A DNA stretch of 64,000 bases from Manihot esculenta (lineage: Eukaryota > Streptophyta > Magnoliopsida > Malpighiales > Euphorbiaceae): NCBI RefSeq assembly GCF_001659605.2, contig NC_035168.2:16245354-16309353 (forward strand). Reading direction: 5' to 3'. The position numbers were made by a program, and so were the translations under genes. Shown piece after piece: positions 22,244-32,900 of the stretch. The notes beneath the pieces were generated by a model, which saw nothing but the letters and a program-made list of their open reading frames with translations, made no database searches and was not told where the DNA came from. The stretch's first letter is position 1, and every line of letters begins with the position of its first letter.

Positions 22244-22498
22244 CAGGTTCATATGGTCGGACCTAGAGTGTCGGGCTCATAGAGGTTATAGAAGGTCAAG
22301 CACAATAGGAAAAGATCATGTCCACTAGGATAGGATGTGGAGTCCTGTCTCACATGATGATGTGAAATGCCATGACTTTATGCATGTGCATTAATGATAT
22401 GCTATGATATGTGATGTATGTGATGCGGGTTCATGTGTGCCCACATGAACCATTTGATGCTAATGCTTGCTTGTTGTGTACGTTTTTCAGAAAACAGG

Positions 22499-24805
22499 AT
22501 GAGAGGAACTCGTCGATCAGCAAGATTGACTGGAGTACCACCTGAGGATGAGGGCATGAGCGCCCGTCCTCCAGCATTACCTAGGGCAATGTCCAGCAGG
22601 TCCAACAGGGACAGAGTAGCAAGAGACCCTAGAAGGTCTCTGGATCTGGGTAGGAGCAGATCAGTCAGAGGGACAGTTCAGGGAGGAGCGTCAGGGGATA
22701 TGGGGGATGATATGGACGTAGAACAGAGGAGGGATGGCAGTTTGGGAGTCAATATGTCAAAAGAAGGAATGGGAGAGTCCCAAGGAGGCACTCAGGCCTC
22801 GAGATTTGTACAGCCACCTCACTACCCACATTTCTCACAACATCCCGGGTATTCGATGGGAGGTACATCGGATTGCCCTAGTTTCACCTCTTATCCCACA
22901 CAGATGCCATACCCACCATACTACCCACCATACTCTCAGTACCCAATGTATCCACCTCCACCCTACTATCCAAATCCAGAAAAACCTACCTCAGAAAATG
23001 TTGCACCACCTCCACCATCTGCAGAACCAGCAGCCCCAGTTGCTCAACCTCCTAGATCTAGCTCAGCCAGTGGGAGCAAGGTCAAGATGACAGACTATAT
23101 GAAGCTAGGTGCTCCCCAGTTCGAAACCGGTGATGATCCGTTCGTGTACTTGGAGCGGGTCAAGGCAATTACAAATGAGATTGGGGCTGATGACAGTAGA
23201 GCCATTCAGATGGCCGGGTTCACGCTTAAGTGCAAGAAGGCACGGGAGTGGTTCAAGAATTATGTGAACCCGAGAGTGGACAGCATGACTTGGGAAGAGT
23301 TTGCAAACGAGTTTGCAGGATGGGCTTTCCCTGATAGTTCAAGGGAATTGAAGATGATAAAATTCAAGCAGTTGAGGCAAACTGATGACATGAGTGTAGA
23401 CGAATATACTGACAGGTTTATGGAGTTGCTGCCATTTGCTGGGCAAGACCTTAGCACAGACCAGAAGAAGTCGAGGAGGTATATCATGAAGCTCCATTCC
23501 AGGTATTCCTCCTTGGTACAGTCAGCAGATAGAGAGAGTTTTCATGCCATAGTAGACATGGCTAGGAGAATGGAGGCTAGTGCCATCATTCAGGGGACAG
23601 TTAAGCAGACAGTGGCACAAGCTTCTGGTTCTAAAACTCCGGGTGGGGGAAGGTTAGATCCCTCTGCCTTGAGTGCAGCAACTTCAGGTAGTAAGAGATG
23701 GAGTAAACCCAAGGGTAAGAAGAATAAGTTCTGGAACAAGGTCAAGTCCAGTCTGGGATTTGGGAGTGGCTCAAGCTCTGGTGCGGATATTCCAAATTGT
23801 GCAAGGTGTGGTAGACCACACAACGGAGTATGTCGGTTTGGGACGAACGCCTGTTTCAGATGTGGTCAGGAGGGGCATATAGCTCGAGACTGTCCAAGAG
23901 CGGCCCCGATGGCTCAGTCCCAGCAGACAGCTTCAGGCAGTGTAGCGCAGCCAGCAGCTCCAGCCATGACTCAGGCCAGTGGCAGAGGCAGAGGGAGAGG
24001 AGCAGCCTCTTCTTCAGCGGGTTTCAGAGGTGAAGGTCCATCAGCCCCAGCACGGATCTTCACAATGACACAGCAGGAGGCAGACGCATCCAACACCGTG
24101 GTGGCAGGTAATCTCGTCATTGGATGTTCGGATGTATATGCATTGATGGACCCTGGTGCATCTCATTCTTTTATTGCTCCGAGGGCCGTAGAGAGGGTGG
24201 GATTGATGATCTCTGGGTTAGAGTGTCCTCTCTGGGTCAGTGGACCCAAGTGTGATCCATCAGTGGCAGAGTCAGTCTGTCAGTGTAGTCCAGTTTTTGT
24301 TGAGGGGAGATGCATGTCCGCCGACCTTGTGGTTCTAGATTTGACAGACTTTGACGTCATTCTAGGGATGGACTGGTTATCTACCCATGGTGCTACCTTG
24401 GACTGCAGGGACAAGGTAGTCAGGTTCAGAGGTCAGGATGGATCAGAGGTCGTCTTCAGAGGAGACAGGAGGGGTACACCTAGAGGTATGATATCAGCTC
24501 TTCAGGCTCGTAGGTTGCTTAGGAGGGGATGTCAGGGGTATTTGGCTCATGTGAGAGAGCTTAATAGTCAGGTTAGAGAGCCCGCCTCGGTGCCAGTGGT
24601 TAGAGAGTTCCTAGATGTGTTCCCAGACGAACTGCCAGGTTTACCACCTGCTAGGGAGATAGAGTTCGAGATAGAACTGATGCCTGGAACCCGACCGATC
24701 TCTATCCCTCCCTACAGGATGGCGCCAGCAGAATTGAAAGAGTTGAAGGAGCAGTTACAGGAGCTGGTAGACAAGGGCTTCATCCGACCGAGTACCTCAC
24801 CTTAG
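22499..24805 (+). CDS. E3 Gag-PR-RT N-terminus (768 aa), ended by a premature TAG
   Basis: Start set at the ATG at 22499 ([12 protein letters not shown]), matching E1 and E4; an in-frame upstream ATG at 22433 has no conserved counterpart. The product has the Pro/Tyr-rich N-terminus, a capsid domain (KLGAPQFETGDDPFVYL to about the MARRMEAS block), a knuckle CFRCGQEGHIARDC (about 23851-23892), a Ser/Gly-rich linker, protease with MDPGASHSF (about 24144), and the RT lead-in [20 protein letters not shown]. It stops at TAG (24803-24805) where E1 and E4 have TGG (Trp) before [10 protein letters not shown]. The loss separates RT and everything after it from Gag. Confidence 0.93.
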   Translation: MRGTRRSARLTGVPPEDEGMSARPPALPRAMSSRSNRDRVARDPRRSLDLGRSRSVRGTVQGGASGDMGDDMDVEQRRDGSLGVNMSKEGMGESQGGTQASRFVQPPHYPHFSQHPGYSMGGTSDCPSFTSYPTQMPYPPYYPPYSQYPMYPPPPYYPNPEKPTSENVAPPPPSAEPAAPVAQPPRSSSASGSKVKMTDYMKLGAPQFETGDDPFVYLERVKAITNEIGADDSRAIQMAGFTLKCKKAREWFKNYVNPRVDSMTWEEFANEFAGWAFPDSSRELKMIKFKQLRQTDDMSVDEYTDRFMELLPFAGQDLSTDQKKSRRYIMKLHSRYSSLVQSADRESFHAIVDMARRMEASAIIQGTVKQTVAQASGSKTPGGGRLDPSALSAATSGSKRWSKPKGKKNKFWNKVKSSLGFGSGSSSGADIPNCARCGRPHNGVCRFGTNACFRCGQEGHIARDCPRAAPMAQSQQTASGSVAQPAAPAMTQASGRGRGRGAASSSAGFRGEGPSAPARIFTMTQQEADASNTVVAGNLVIGCSDVYALMDPGASHSFIAPRAVERVGLMISGLECPLWVSGPKCDPSVAESVCQCSPVFVEGRCMSADLVVLDLTDFDVILGMDWLSTHGATLDCRDKVVRFRGQDGSEVVFRGDRRGTPRGMISALQARRLLRRGCQGYLAHVRELNSQVREPASVPVVREFLDVFPDELPGLPPAREIEFEIELMPGTRPISIPPYRMAPAELKELKEQLQELVDKGFIRPSTSP

Positions 24806-27493
24806 GGTGCTCCAGTTTTGTTTGTGAGAAAGAAGGATGGATCCCTTAGACTTTGTATCGACTACAGGCAGTTGAACAAAGTCACTACCAAGAACAAGTA
24901 CCCATTGCCAAGGATCGACGATCTATTCGACCAGCTAGCAGGAGCGGGTTGTTTCTCCAAAATAGATCTGAGGTTCGGGTATCATCAGTTGAGGATCAGG
25001 GAAGAGGACGTACCAAAGACAGCTTTCAGGACCAGATATGGGCATTTTGAGTTCCTTGTGATGCCGTTCGGGTTAACCAACGCCCCTGCAGCATTCATGG
25101 ACCTCATGAATAGAGTGTTTAGCCAGTACCTGGATCACTTCGTTATTGTCTTCATAGATGATATCTTAGTGTATTCCAGGAATGCAGAGGAGCATGCCCA
25201 TCATCTGAGGTTGGTTCTACAGACCTTGAGGGAACATGGCTTGTATGCCAAGTTCTCTAAATGTGAGTTCTGGCTGAGGAGCATTTCGTTCTTGGGGCAT
25301 GTAGTGTCAGAGAATGGGATAGAGGTGGACCCCAAGAAGACAGAGACTGTGGCTAACTGGCCTAGACCCACTTCAGTGACAGAAATTAGAAGTTTCTTGG
25401 GTTTGGCGGGTTACTACAGAAGGTTCGTGCAGGACTTCTCAAAAATAGCAGCTCCTCTGACCAGACTAACCAGGAAGAATCAGAAGTTTCTGTGGACCGA
25501 CCAGTGCGAGGAGAGTTTTGAAGAGCTCAAGAAGAGGTTGACTTCGGCACCAGTTTTAGCTCTGCCATCTAGTGGAGAGGACTTTATAGTCTTTTGTGAT
25601 GCGTCCCGTGTGGGACTGGGTTGTGTGCTTATGCAGAATGAGAGGGTGATTGCTTATGCTTCTAGGCAGCTAAAGAAGCATGAGTTGAATTACCCCACAC
25701 ATGACCTTGAGATGGTAGCAGTAATCTTTGCACTCAAGATGTGGAGGCATTACCTCTATGGGGTAAAATGTGAGATCTTCACAGATCATAAAAGCTTGCA
25801 GTACATCTTGAGTCAGAGGGATTTGAACTTGAGACAGAGGAGATGGGTAGAGTTGCTGAGTGACTATGATTGCAAGATCCAGTATCATCCAGGTAAGGCG
25901 AATGTCGTGGCAGACGCCCTAAGCCGGAAGTCACTAGGCAGTCTATCCCACATCACGGCAGAGAGGAGACCAGTGGTGAAGGAGTTTTACAAGCTCATTG
26001 ATGAAGGTCTGCAGTTGGAGTTATCTGGTACAGGTGCCTTGGTCGCTCAGATGAAAGTGACACCCGTGTTTCTGGAGCAGGTGGCTCAGAAACAGCATGA
26101 GGACCCAGAGTTAGTGAAGATTGCCAGGACTGTTCAGTCAGGCAAGGACAGTGAGTTCAGATTCGACAATAAGGGGATCCTCCGCTATGGGAGTCGATTG
26201 TGTGTACCAGATGACATAGGGCTAAAAGGAGACATTATGAGAGAGGCTCATAATGCAAGATACAGCATTCACCCCGGAGCCACCAAGATGTATCAAGATC
26301 TGAAGAAAGTTTATTGGTGGCCAGCTATGAAGAGAGAAGTGGCACAGTTTGTGTCAGCCTGCGAAGTATGTCAGAGGGTGAAGCTGGAACATCAGAAGCC
26401 GGCTGGAATGCTTAACCCGCTACCTATTCCAGAGTGGAAATGGGAGAATATAGCTATGGACTTCGTAGTGGGGTTACCAGCGACGTCCAACAGATTGGAC
26501 TCCATATGGGTGATTGTGGACAGACTCACCAAATCTGCTCACTTCATCCCTGTCAGGAGTGGCTATTCTGTGGACAAGTTGGCGCAGGTGTACGTTGATG
26601 AGATAGTCAGACTGCATGGGGTTCCTGTTTCAATAGTGTCAGATAGAGGGCCCCAGTTCACCTCCAGGTTTTGGCGGAGTCTGCAGAATGCCATGGGTAC
26701 TAGATTGGATTTTAGCACTGCCTTCCATCCACAGACAGACGGACAGTCAGAGAGGACCATCCAAACCATAGAAGATATGCTAAGAATGTGTGTGCTGGAC
26801 TTTGGCGGTTCTTGGAGGCAGCATCTACCTTTGGTGGAGTTTGCCTACAATAACAGTCATCATGCTAGCATCGGGATGGCTCCATATGAAGCTTTATATG
26901 GAAGGAAGTGCAGGTCACCTGTTTGCTGGGAAGAAGTTGGAGAAAAGGCCTTGGCAGGGCCTGAGCTAGTAGAGATCACCAGCAGGGTGGTACCCATAAT
27001 CAGAGAGAGAATCAAGATAGCTGCAAGCAGACAGAAGAGTTATGCAGACATCCGCAGACGGCAAGTGGAGTTTCAGGAGGGGGATCTGGTATTGCTTAAA
27101 GTGTCTCCAATGAAAGGAGTGGTTCGCTTCGGGAAGAAGGGTAAGCTGGCTCCGCGGTACATCGGACCCTTCGAAGTCTTGCAAAAGATTGGGAATGTAT
27201 CGTACAAGCTGGATTTACCTGCTTCAATGGAGAGAATCCATCCGATTTTCCATGTTTCTATGTTGAGAAAATTCGTGTCAGATCCGGGCAAGGTTCTTAG
27301 TGAGCCTGATGTGGAGATCCAAGAGGATCTCACCTATGTTGAGCAGCCAGTACGGATCCTAGACACCCAGATCAGAAAGCTAAGGAACAAGGAAATTCTG
27401 ATGGTGAAAGTCCTTTGGAACCACCACAATCTGGAAGAGTGCACTTGGGAGACACGGGAGTCCATGCTCCGGCAATGTCCTCATCTCTTTTAA
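24806..27493 (+). pseudogene. E3 Pol remainder: RT, RNase H, integrase and chromodomain (open after the stop)
   Basis: The same frame stays open for nearly 900 codons after the TAG; the first Met is at 24818. In order: RT ([28 protein letters not shown] near 25150), RNase H ([15 protein letters not shown] near 25590, [11 protein letters not shown]), integrase zinc region ([24 protein letters not shown] near 26360), integrase core ([36 protein letters not shown]), the [19 protein letters not shown] block and a chromodomain with [19 protein letters not shown] and [17 protein letters not shown]. Without readthrough of the TAG it would not be translated as part of Gag-Pol. All catalytic motifs I looked for are present. 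Confidence 0.9.
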
Positions 27494-27553
27494 GGTTAGT
27501 CTCTATGTGTTTTATGTGTGTGTTGTGATGGTTCTATGCATGTGCTAGTTGAG

Positions 27554-27590
27554 GAACATTCGGGGACAAATGTTCTTAAGGGGGGGAGAA
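27554..27590 (+). promoter_or_regulatory. E3 hairpin and polypurine tract
   Basis: Inverted repeat GAACATT / AATGTTC at 27554-27575 with one mismatched pair next to the loop, then AAGGGGGGGAGAA at 27578-27590, directly before the 3' LTR. Confidence 0.85.
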
Positions 27591-29951
27591 TGTAATACCC
27601 GGCTAGACTCCAGTATCGGAATTCCTACCATCCGGTGGAATCTCGGATGTCGGAGACCTCTAGAAGGGTAGAATCATGTTTTTATGAAATGTTTTTATGT
27701 TTTTAATGGTTTTAATTATGAAATTTAATGAGTTTTAGCATAAAAAGTCCTTGGAGGAAAACCCAGGTTCGGCCGCCGAAAGTCAAGCTCGGCCGCCGAA
27801 CATGCATGCATTTTGGAGGCACGTTAGGCCCCCGAAAGCATGAGTTAGGGAAGTTCAGGTTCGGCCGCCGAAAGTCAAGTTCGGCCGCCGAACATTGCAT
27901 GGATGCGGAGGCACATTCGGCCCTCGAACGTGGCCTGGCCAGCCACTATAAATGGGGCACTTAGCCGAAATGGGCGAGCTTTCTCCCATTTTCGGCCACA
28001 GCGAGCTTCCGACCTTCCTCTTCCAAATCTAGTGTTCTTCCTCCAAATCCCCACCATTTTTCTTGAGTTTTAACTTCTCATTGCATGTTTTGAAGTTTTG
28101 AAACGAGTTTTGGAGCTTTGGGAACTCAGGAGCTCATTTTCTTGGATCTCCAAGTTTAGGTCGTCTCTCTCTCGATCTTCAAGAGGTAAGAGCCGATCTT
28201 AAGCTCCTTATGTGTTTTAAATAAGTTTTATGCAAGATCTATGGGTAGAAATGCATGTTAGGTTATATGTTGAGTTATGGGTTAATATTGATGTTTTGAA
28301 CAATGTGGCTTGTTTGAGTATGTTTGAAGTGTTGTAGTTGGGGTATTTGATGTTTTGAGGCCCCTAGGAACTTGTATGCATGATTTGGTTGAGATATATG
28401 CTTGATTTGAGGATTTGGGAAGCAAGGGGTTCATGTGAACCAAGTTTCTGCCCTTCTGGCAGAAACCAGGTTCGGCCGCCGAAGGGAGTTTCGGCCGCCG
28501 AACCCCCTTTGTAGAGGCAGCATTCGGCTGCCGAAGCTTGCCCCCGAAAGGGAGACTTTCGTCTCTGTCGGGCAGTTTCGGCCGCCGAAAGTGCCGCCGA
28601 ACATGCATGAGTTTCGTCTCTGTCTGGGAGTTTCGGCCGCCGAAGGTGCCGCCGAACCTACCTGACTTTCGGCTCTGGAGGGACTTTCGGCCGCCGAACC
28701 TGCCGCCGAAAGTGCCCTGTTCAGCCATTTCTTGCATGTTTTTATGTGATGTTTTCAGGATGTTTTAGGGGGTTTTTGGGGAGTAGTTTAGAGTTGTAAT
28801 TACGTATGTTTGGTCCCTCATTTGAGTCCACCTGTGTAGGTTCGGACCCGAGGAACCGAGGACCCCAGCAGTGAGTTCAGCTGCTTCGGTATTGTCAGAG
28901 TCAGCCAGAGGTGATTGGAACTAAAACTTAATCTTTTAAATTAAATGATTTATCATGTTTCATGCATCATGATTATGCAATAGGATGATTGCATTAGTTT
29001 TCACGAATATGCCGCATTGCATAAGTTGTTGTTGTTGTGGGTGAATGTCGGATGACCCAGTTAGTCCATGACAGGAAGACCAGGCCCCATGCTACAGGCC
29101 TGGCACAGAGTAAGAAAGACCAGGCCCCATGCTACAGGCTTGGCACAGAGTAAGTAAGACCAGGCCCCAGTCTACAGGCCTGGCACAGAGTAAGGAAAGA
29201 CCAGGATCCCATCCTATGGTCTAGCACGGTTATGGGACTAGAAGACCAGGAGCCAGAGAAGGCCTGGGAAAATGGTAAGTAATATATGTTCTGACAGGAA
29301 AGACCAGGACCCCATTCTACAGGCCTGGCACAGAGTTAATTTGGACTAATTGGTGACGAGTTCACCCAACCCTTATGTGAATTGTTTGTGTTATGATGCA
29401 TTTCATAGAGCATAGTGTTAATGTGTTTTAATAGCTCTACTCACTGGGCTTTTAGCTCACCCCTCTCCCTTTATCCCCAGGCTTGCAGGTACAGTATAGT
29501 GCGGGAGTCCGGATAGAGTAAAAAAGTCATGCTTATGTAATAGCTAGTAATGGACATGATCAAATTGTAATGTAAAAGTACAGTATAGTTATGTAATGAG
29601 TTTTATGGATGTTAGTGTGTGCTTGACCATAGATTGTTGTTATCCCTTGTTAATTACATGATCTTAGAGATTTTTATGATGTTTATGTAAACCAGCTCAA
29701 CACAGGTTATGTTACCCATTGGGGACTCTGATGAGATCCCACAGAGGGATCAAAGTTATGTTTATGTTTATGCACAGGTTGAGTTTGGTTGATGTTCATG
29801 GAAAGAAAAGTTTTAATTTTTATGTATGTTGTTGATCATGTATGGGATTATAAGGTTTACAGGTTTTATGTCAGGCTTGCTACGGGTCCCGGCGGCCTTA
29901 AGCCGATCTGGATCCTAGCGCCGGTAGCGGTCCGATTTTCGGGTCGTTACA
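27591..29951 (+). repeat. E3 3' LTR
   Basis: 2361 bp. It is 91 bp longer than the 5' LTR, mainly because it holds one more 92-bp unit in the promoter dyad region (dyad starts at 27768, 27788, 27860, 27880 and 27916). TATAAA is at 27947-27952. Confidence 0.95.
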
Positions 29952-29956
29952 GGAAT
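29952..29956. repeat. Target-site duplication of E3, right copy (GGAAT)
   Basis: Exact copy of 19954-19958. Confidence 0.92.
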
Positions 29957-32900
29957 GGTCCCATGAAGTCAATGCCCCATATGTCAAAGATTTCACACAC
30001 CATGATGGGGGCTTGAGGCATTTCACTTCTATTGCCAAGGTTTCCTATTTGTTGGCATCTTGCACATGACCTACAAAATAAATAAGCATCTCTAAATATG
30101 TTAGGCCAAAATAACCCACTTTCAAGAACTTTCAAGGCTGTCTTGCGTGGCCCAAAGTGACCTCCATAGCTGTAAGAGTGGCAGAAAGTTAGGACAGAAG
30201 TGATCTCATGGTTTGGGATGCATCTCCTTATGACTTGGTCTGCACAATGCTTCCATAGGTAAGGCTCATCCCACACATAATACCTTGCCTCTTTCTTGAT
30301 CTTGTCTCTCATATGTTTAGGCAAATCAGTGGGCAAATCACCTATGGCAAGGTAATTAACAATATCAGCATACCATGGTTCCTCTTCTTGGACAACAAAG
30401 AGGTGCTCATCAGGGAAGGTCTCGTTGATGGGGCATGTCTCCATCTCGGTCAGAATTCGGCTGAGGTGATCAGCCACAAGGTTCTCCTTTCCTTTCTTGT
30501 CGCGGATTTCCAAGTCAAATTCTTGCAACAGCAATATCCATCGCACCAGCCTAGGTTTGGACTCTTTTTTCTTGATTAAATATCTTAGTGCAGCATGATC
30601 TGAGTATATAATCACCTTTGTCCCAAGTAGATAGGCCCGAAACTTCTCCAATGCAAACGTAACAGCCAGCAATTCTTTTTCCGTGGTTGAATAATTGCAT
30701 TGTGCAGCATCTAGGGTGCGTGAAGCATAGTGAATAACATGAGGAGAGTTACCTTTACGTTGTCCCAATACTGCACCTATAGCAAAGTTGCTGGCATCAC
30801 ACATGATCTCAAATGGAAGAGTCCAATCAGGTGGCTGGATGACTGGGGCAGAAATCAGCAGTGATTTGATCAAATCAAAAGCTGTTTTGCAGCTGCCATC
30901 AAAGTTGAATGGTACCTCCTGCTGTAACAACCTGCACAAAGGCTGAGTTATTTTGGAAAAATCCTTGATGAACCTCCTATAAAAACCAACATGTCCCAGG
31001 AATGATCTAATCTCCCTAATGCTGGTTGGGTAGGGCAGATTTTTTATGGTGTCAATTTTGGCTTTGTCCACCTCAATCCCTTTTGCTGAAACAATATGGC
31101 CTAAGATTAAGCCATGGCTGACCATGAAGTGGCACTTCTCATAGTTGAGAACCAAGTTTGTCTCTAAACACCTTTGAAGTATCTTCTCCAAGTTGGCTAG
31201 GCATTCATGGAATGAGTTGCCATACACCGTAAAGTCATCCATGAAGACTTCAATGATTTTCTCCATATAGTCAGAAAAAATGCTCATCATGCACCTTTGG
31301 AAAGTGGCTGGTGCATTGCAAAGACCGAAGGGCATCCTCCTAAATGCGAAGGTGCCAAATGGGCAAGTGAAAGTGGTCTTCTCATGATCTTCAGGTGCAA
31401 TGGGGATTTGATAAAATCCCGAATATCCATCGAGGAGGCCGTAATGACTTTTTTCAGCAAGTCTCTCAAGCATTTGGTCCATGAAGGGCAAGGGAAAATG
31501 GTCCTTCCTTGTGACTGTGTTGAGCTTCCTGTAGTCCATGCAAACTCTCCACCCATTTTGCACACGAGTGGGTACTAGCTCTCCTTCAGAATTAGGGACA
31601 ATGGTAATCCCGGTCTTCTTTGGTACCACATGGACGGGACTCACCCACTTACTGTCAGAAATGGGGTAGATTACCCCAATGTCTAGGAGCTTCACTATCT
31701 CCTTCTTCACAACCTCCATCATTGGTGGATTCAGCCTTCTTTGTGCCTCACGAACAGGTTTGTACTCATCCTCCATAAGTATCCGATGCATGCATGTTGA
31801 GGGTGAGATACTCTTTATGTCCTCCAATGTCCACCCAATTGCCTTATTGTGCTTCCTCAACACATCCAGGAGCTTTTCCTCTTCTTCTTGGCTGAGCTGG
31901 TTAGAAATAATTACTGGAAGTGTATTTCCAGCTCCCAAGTAGGCATATTTGAGGTGGCTAGGCAAGGGTTTCAGTTCTGGTGTAACTGCTGTCTGCTGGT
32001 TTTCTGTCTGCTTGCTGTCTGATTTGCCCAGTGATTTGGGCAAATCACTGGTCAAATCACTTTCTGTTAAGTCTGTCTGCTCACTGATTTGGGCAGATTG
32101 TCTGGGTGACTTGGGCAGATCGCTGGGCAAATCACCTGTAACCAGCTGTGAACAGTACTCCATTTGGTCTGTCTTGGTGTTGCTGTCCACTTCTTCTCTC
32201 CTGCAAAGACCTTCATAAAGTAAGTTTTCTTGATCAAAATCAAAAATTTCTTGACTTAAATTATCAATTATATCAAGGCCATAAACAGGAGAAACATCAT
32301 TGGGGAATTTCATGGCTTCATAAACATTAAATTTTATAACTTCCCCTTCAAACTCCATGGTCAATGTGCCATCATGCACATCAATTTTTGTTCTTGCTGT
32401 GCTCAAGAATGGTCTCCCAAGTAAGATATCAGAGGTGGTGTTGCTCTTATCTTCCTCCATGTCAATGACGTAAAAATCAGCTGGGAAAACTAGTTGGTCC
32501 ACTTGCACTAACACATCTTCAAGCACTCCTTTAGGGTAGACAATGGATCGGTCAGCCAATTGGATTATGATGCTGGTGCCCTTGAGTGTACCTGCATTCA
32601 ACAAGTTAAAAATAGAAAGGGGCATGACATTAATTGAGGCTCCAAGGTCACACATGGCCTTCTTTATTCCCACATTGCCTATCTTGCATGAAACTGCAAA
32701 CATCCCTCTATCCTTGCATTTGACTGGGAGTTTCCTTTGGATGACAGCTGAAACACACTCCCCCACACTTACCTTTTCACGTTCAGCAAGTTTCCTTCGG
32801 TTGGTGCATAGTTCTTTGAGAAACTTGGCATACCTTGGAATTTGCTTTACAGCATCAAGGAGGGGTATGTTGATTTCCACTTTGCGAAGTGTCTCCAATA

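Larger units (their letters stand above)
20462..22490 (+). other. Candidate leader intron of E3
   Basis: Donor-like AAGAG/GTAAGAG at 20461/20462, 239 bp after the TATA box, and acceptor-like CGTTTTTCAG ending at 22490, eight bases before the gag ATG at 22499. The span includes the second dyad cluster, the tandem array and the primer-binding site. It is an inference from splice consensus and conservation. Confidence 0.45.
19959..29951 (+). mobile_element. E3: Tekay/Del-type LTR retrotransposon inserted in the E2 integrase
   Basis: A plus-strand element of 9993 bp with TGTAATACCC...CGTTACA LTRs and a perfect 5-bp TSD. It has a tRNA-Met primer site, Gag-Pol with a chromodomain and a polypurine tract. 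The LTRs differ by about 16 substitutions in 2.27 kb, a 1-bp indel and a 92-bp indel. The only coding break seen is one TAG at 24803-24805. Nesting in E2 makes it younger than E2, which agrees with the lower LTR divergence. Confidence 0.95.
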
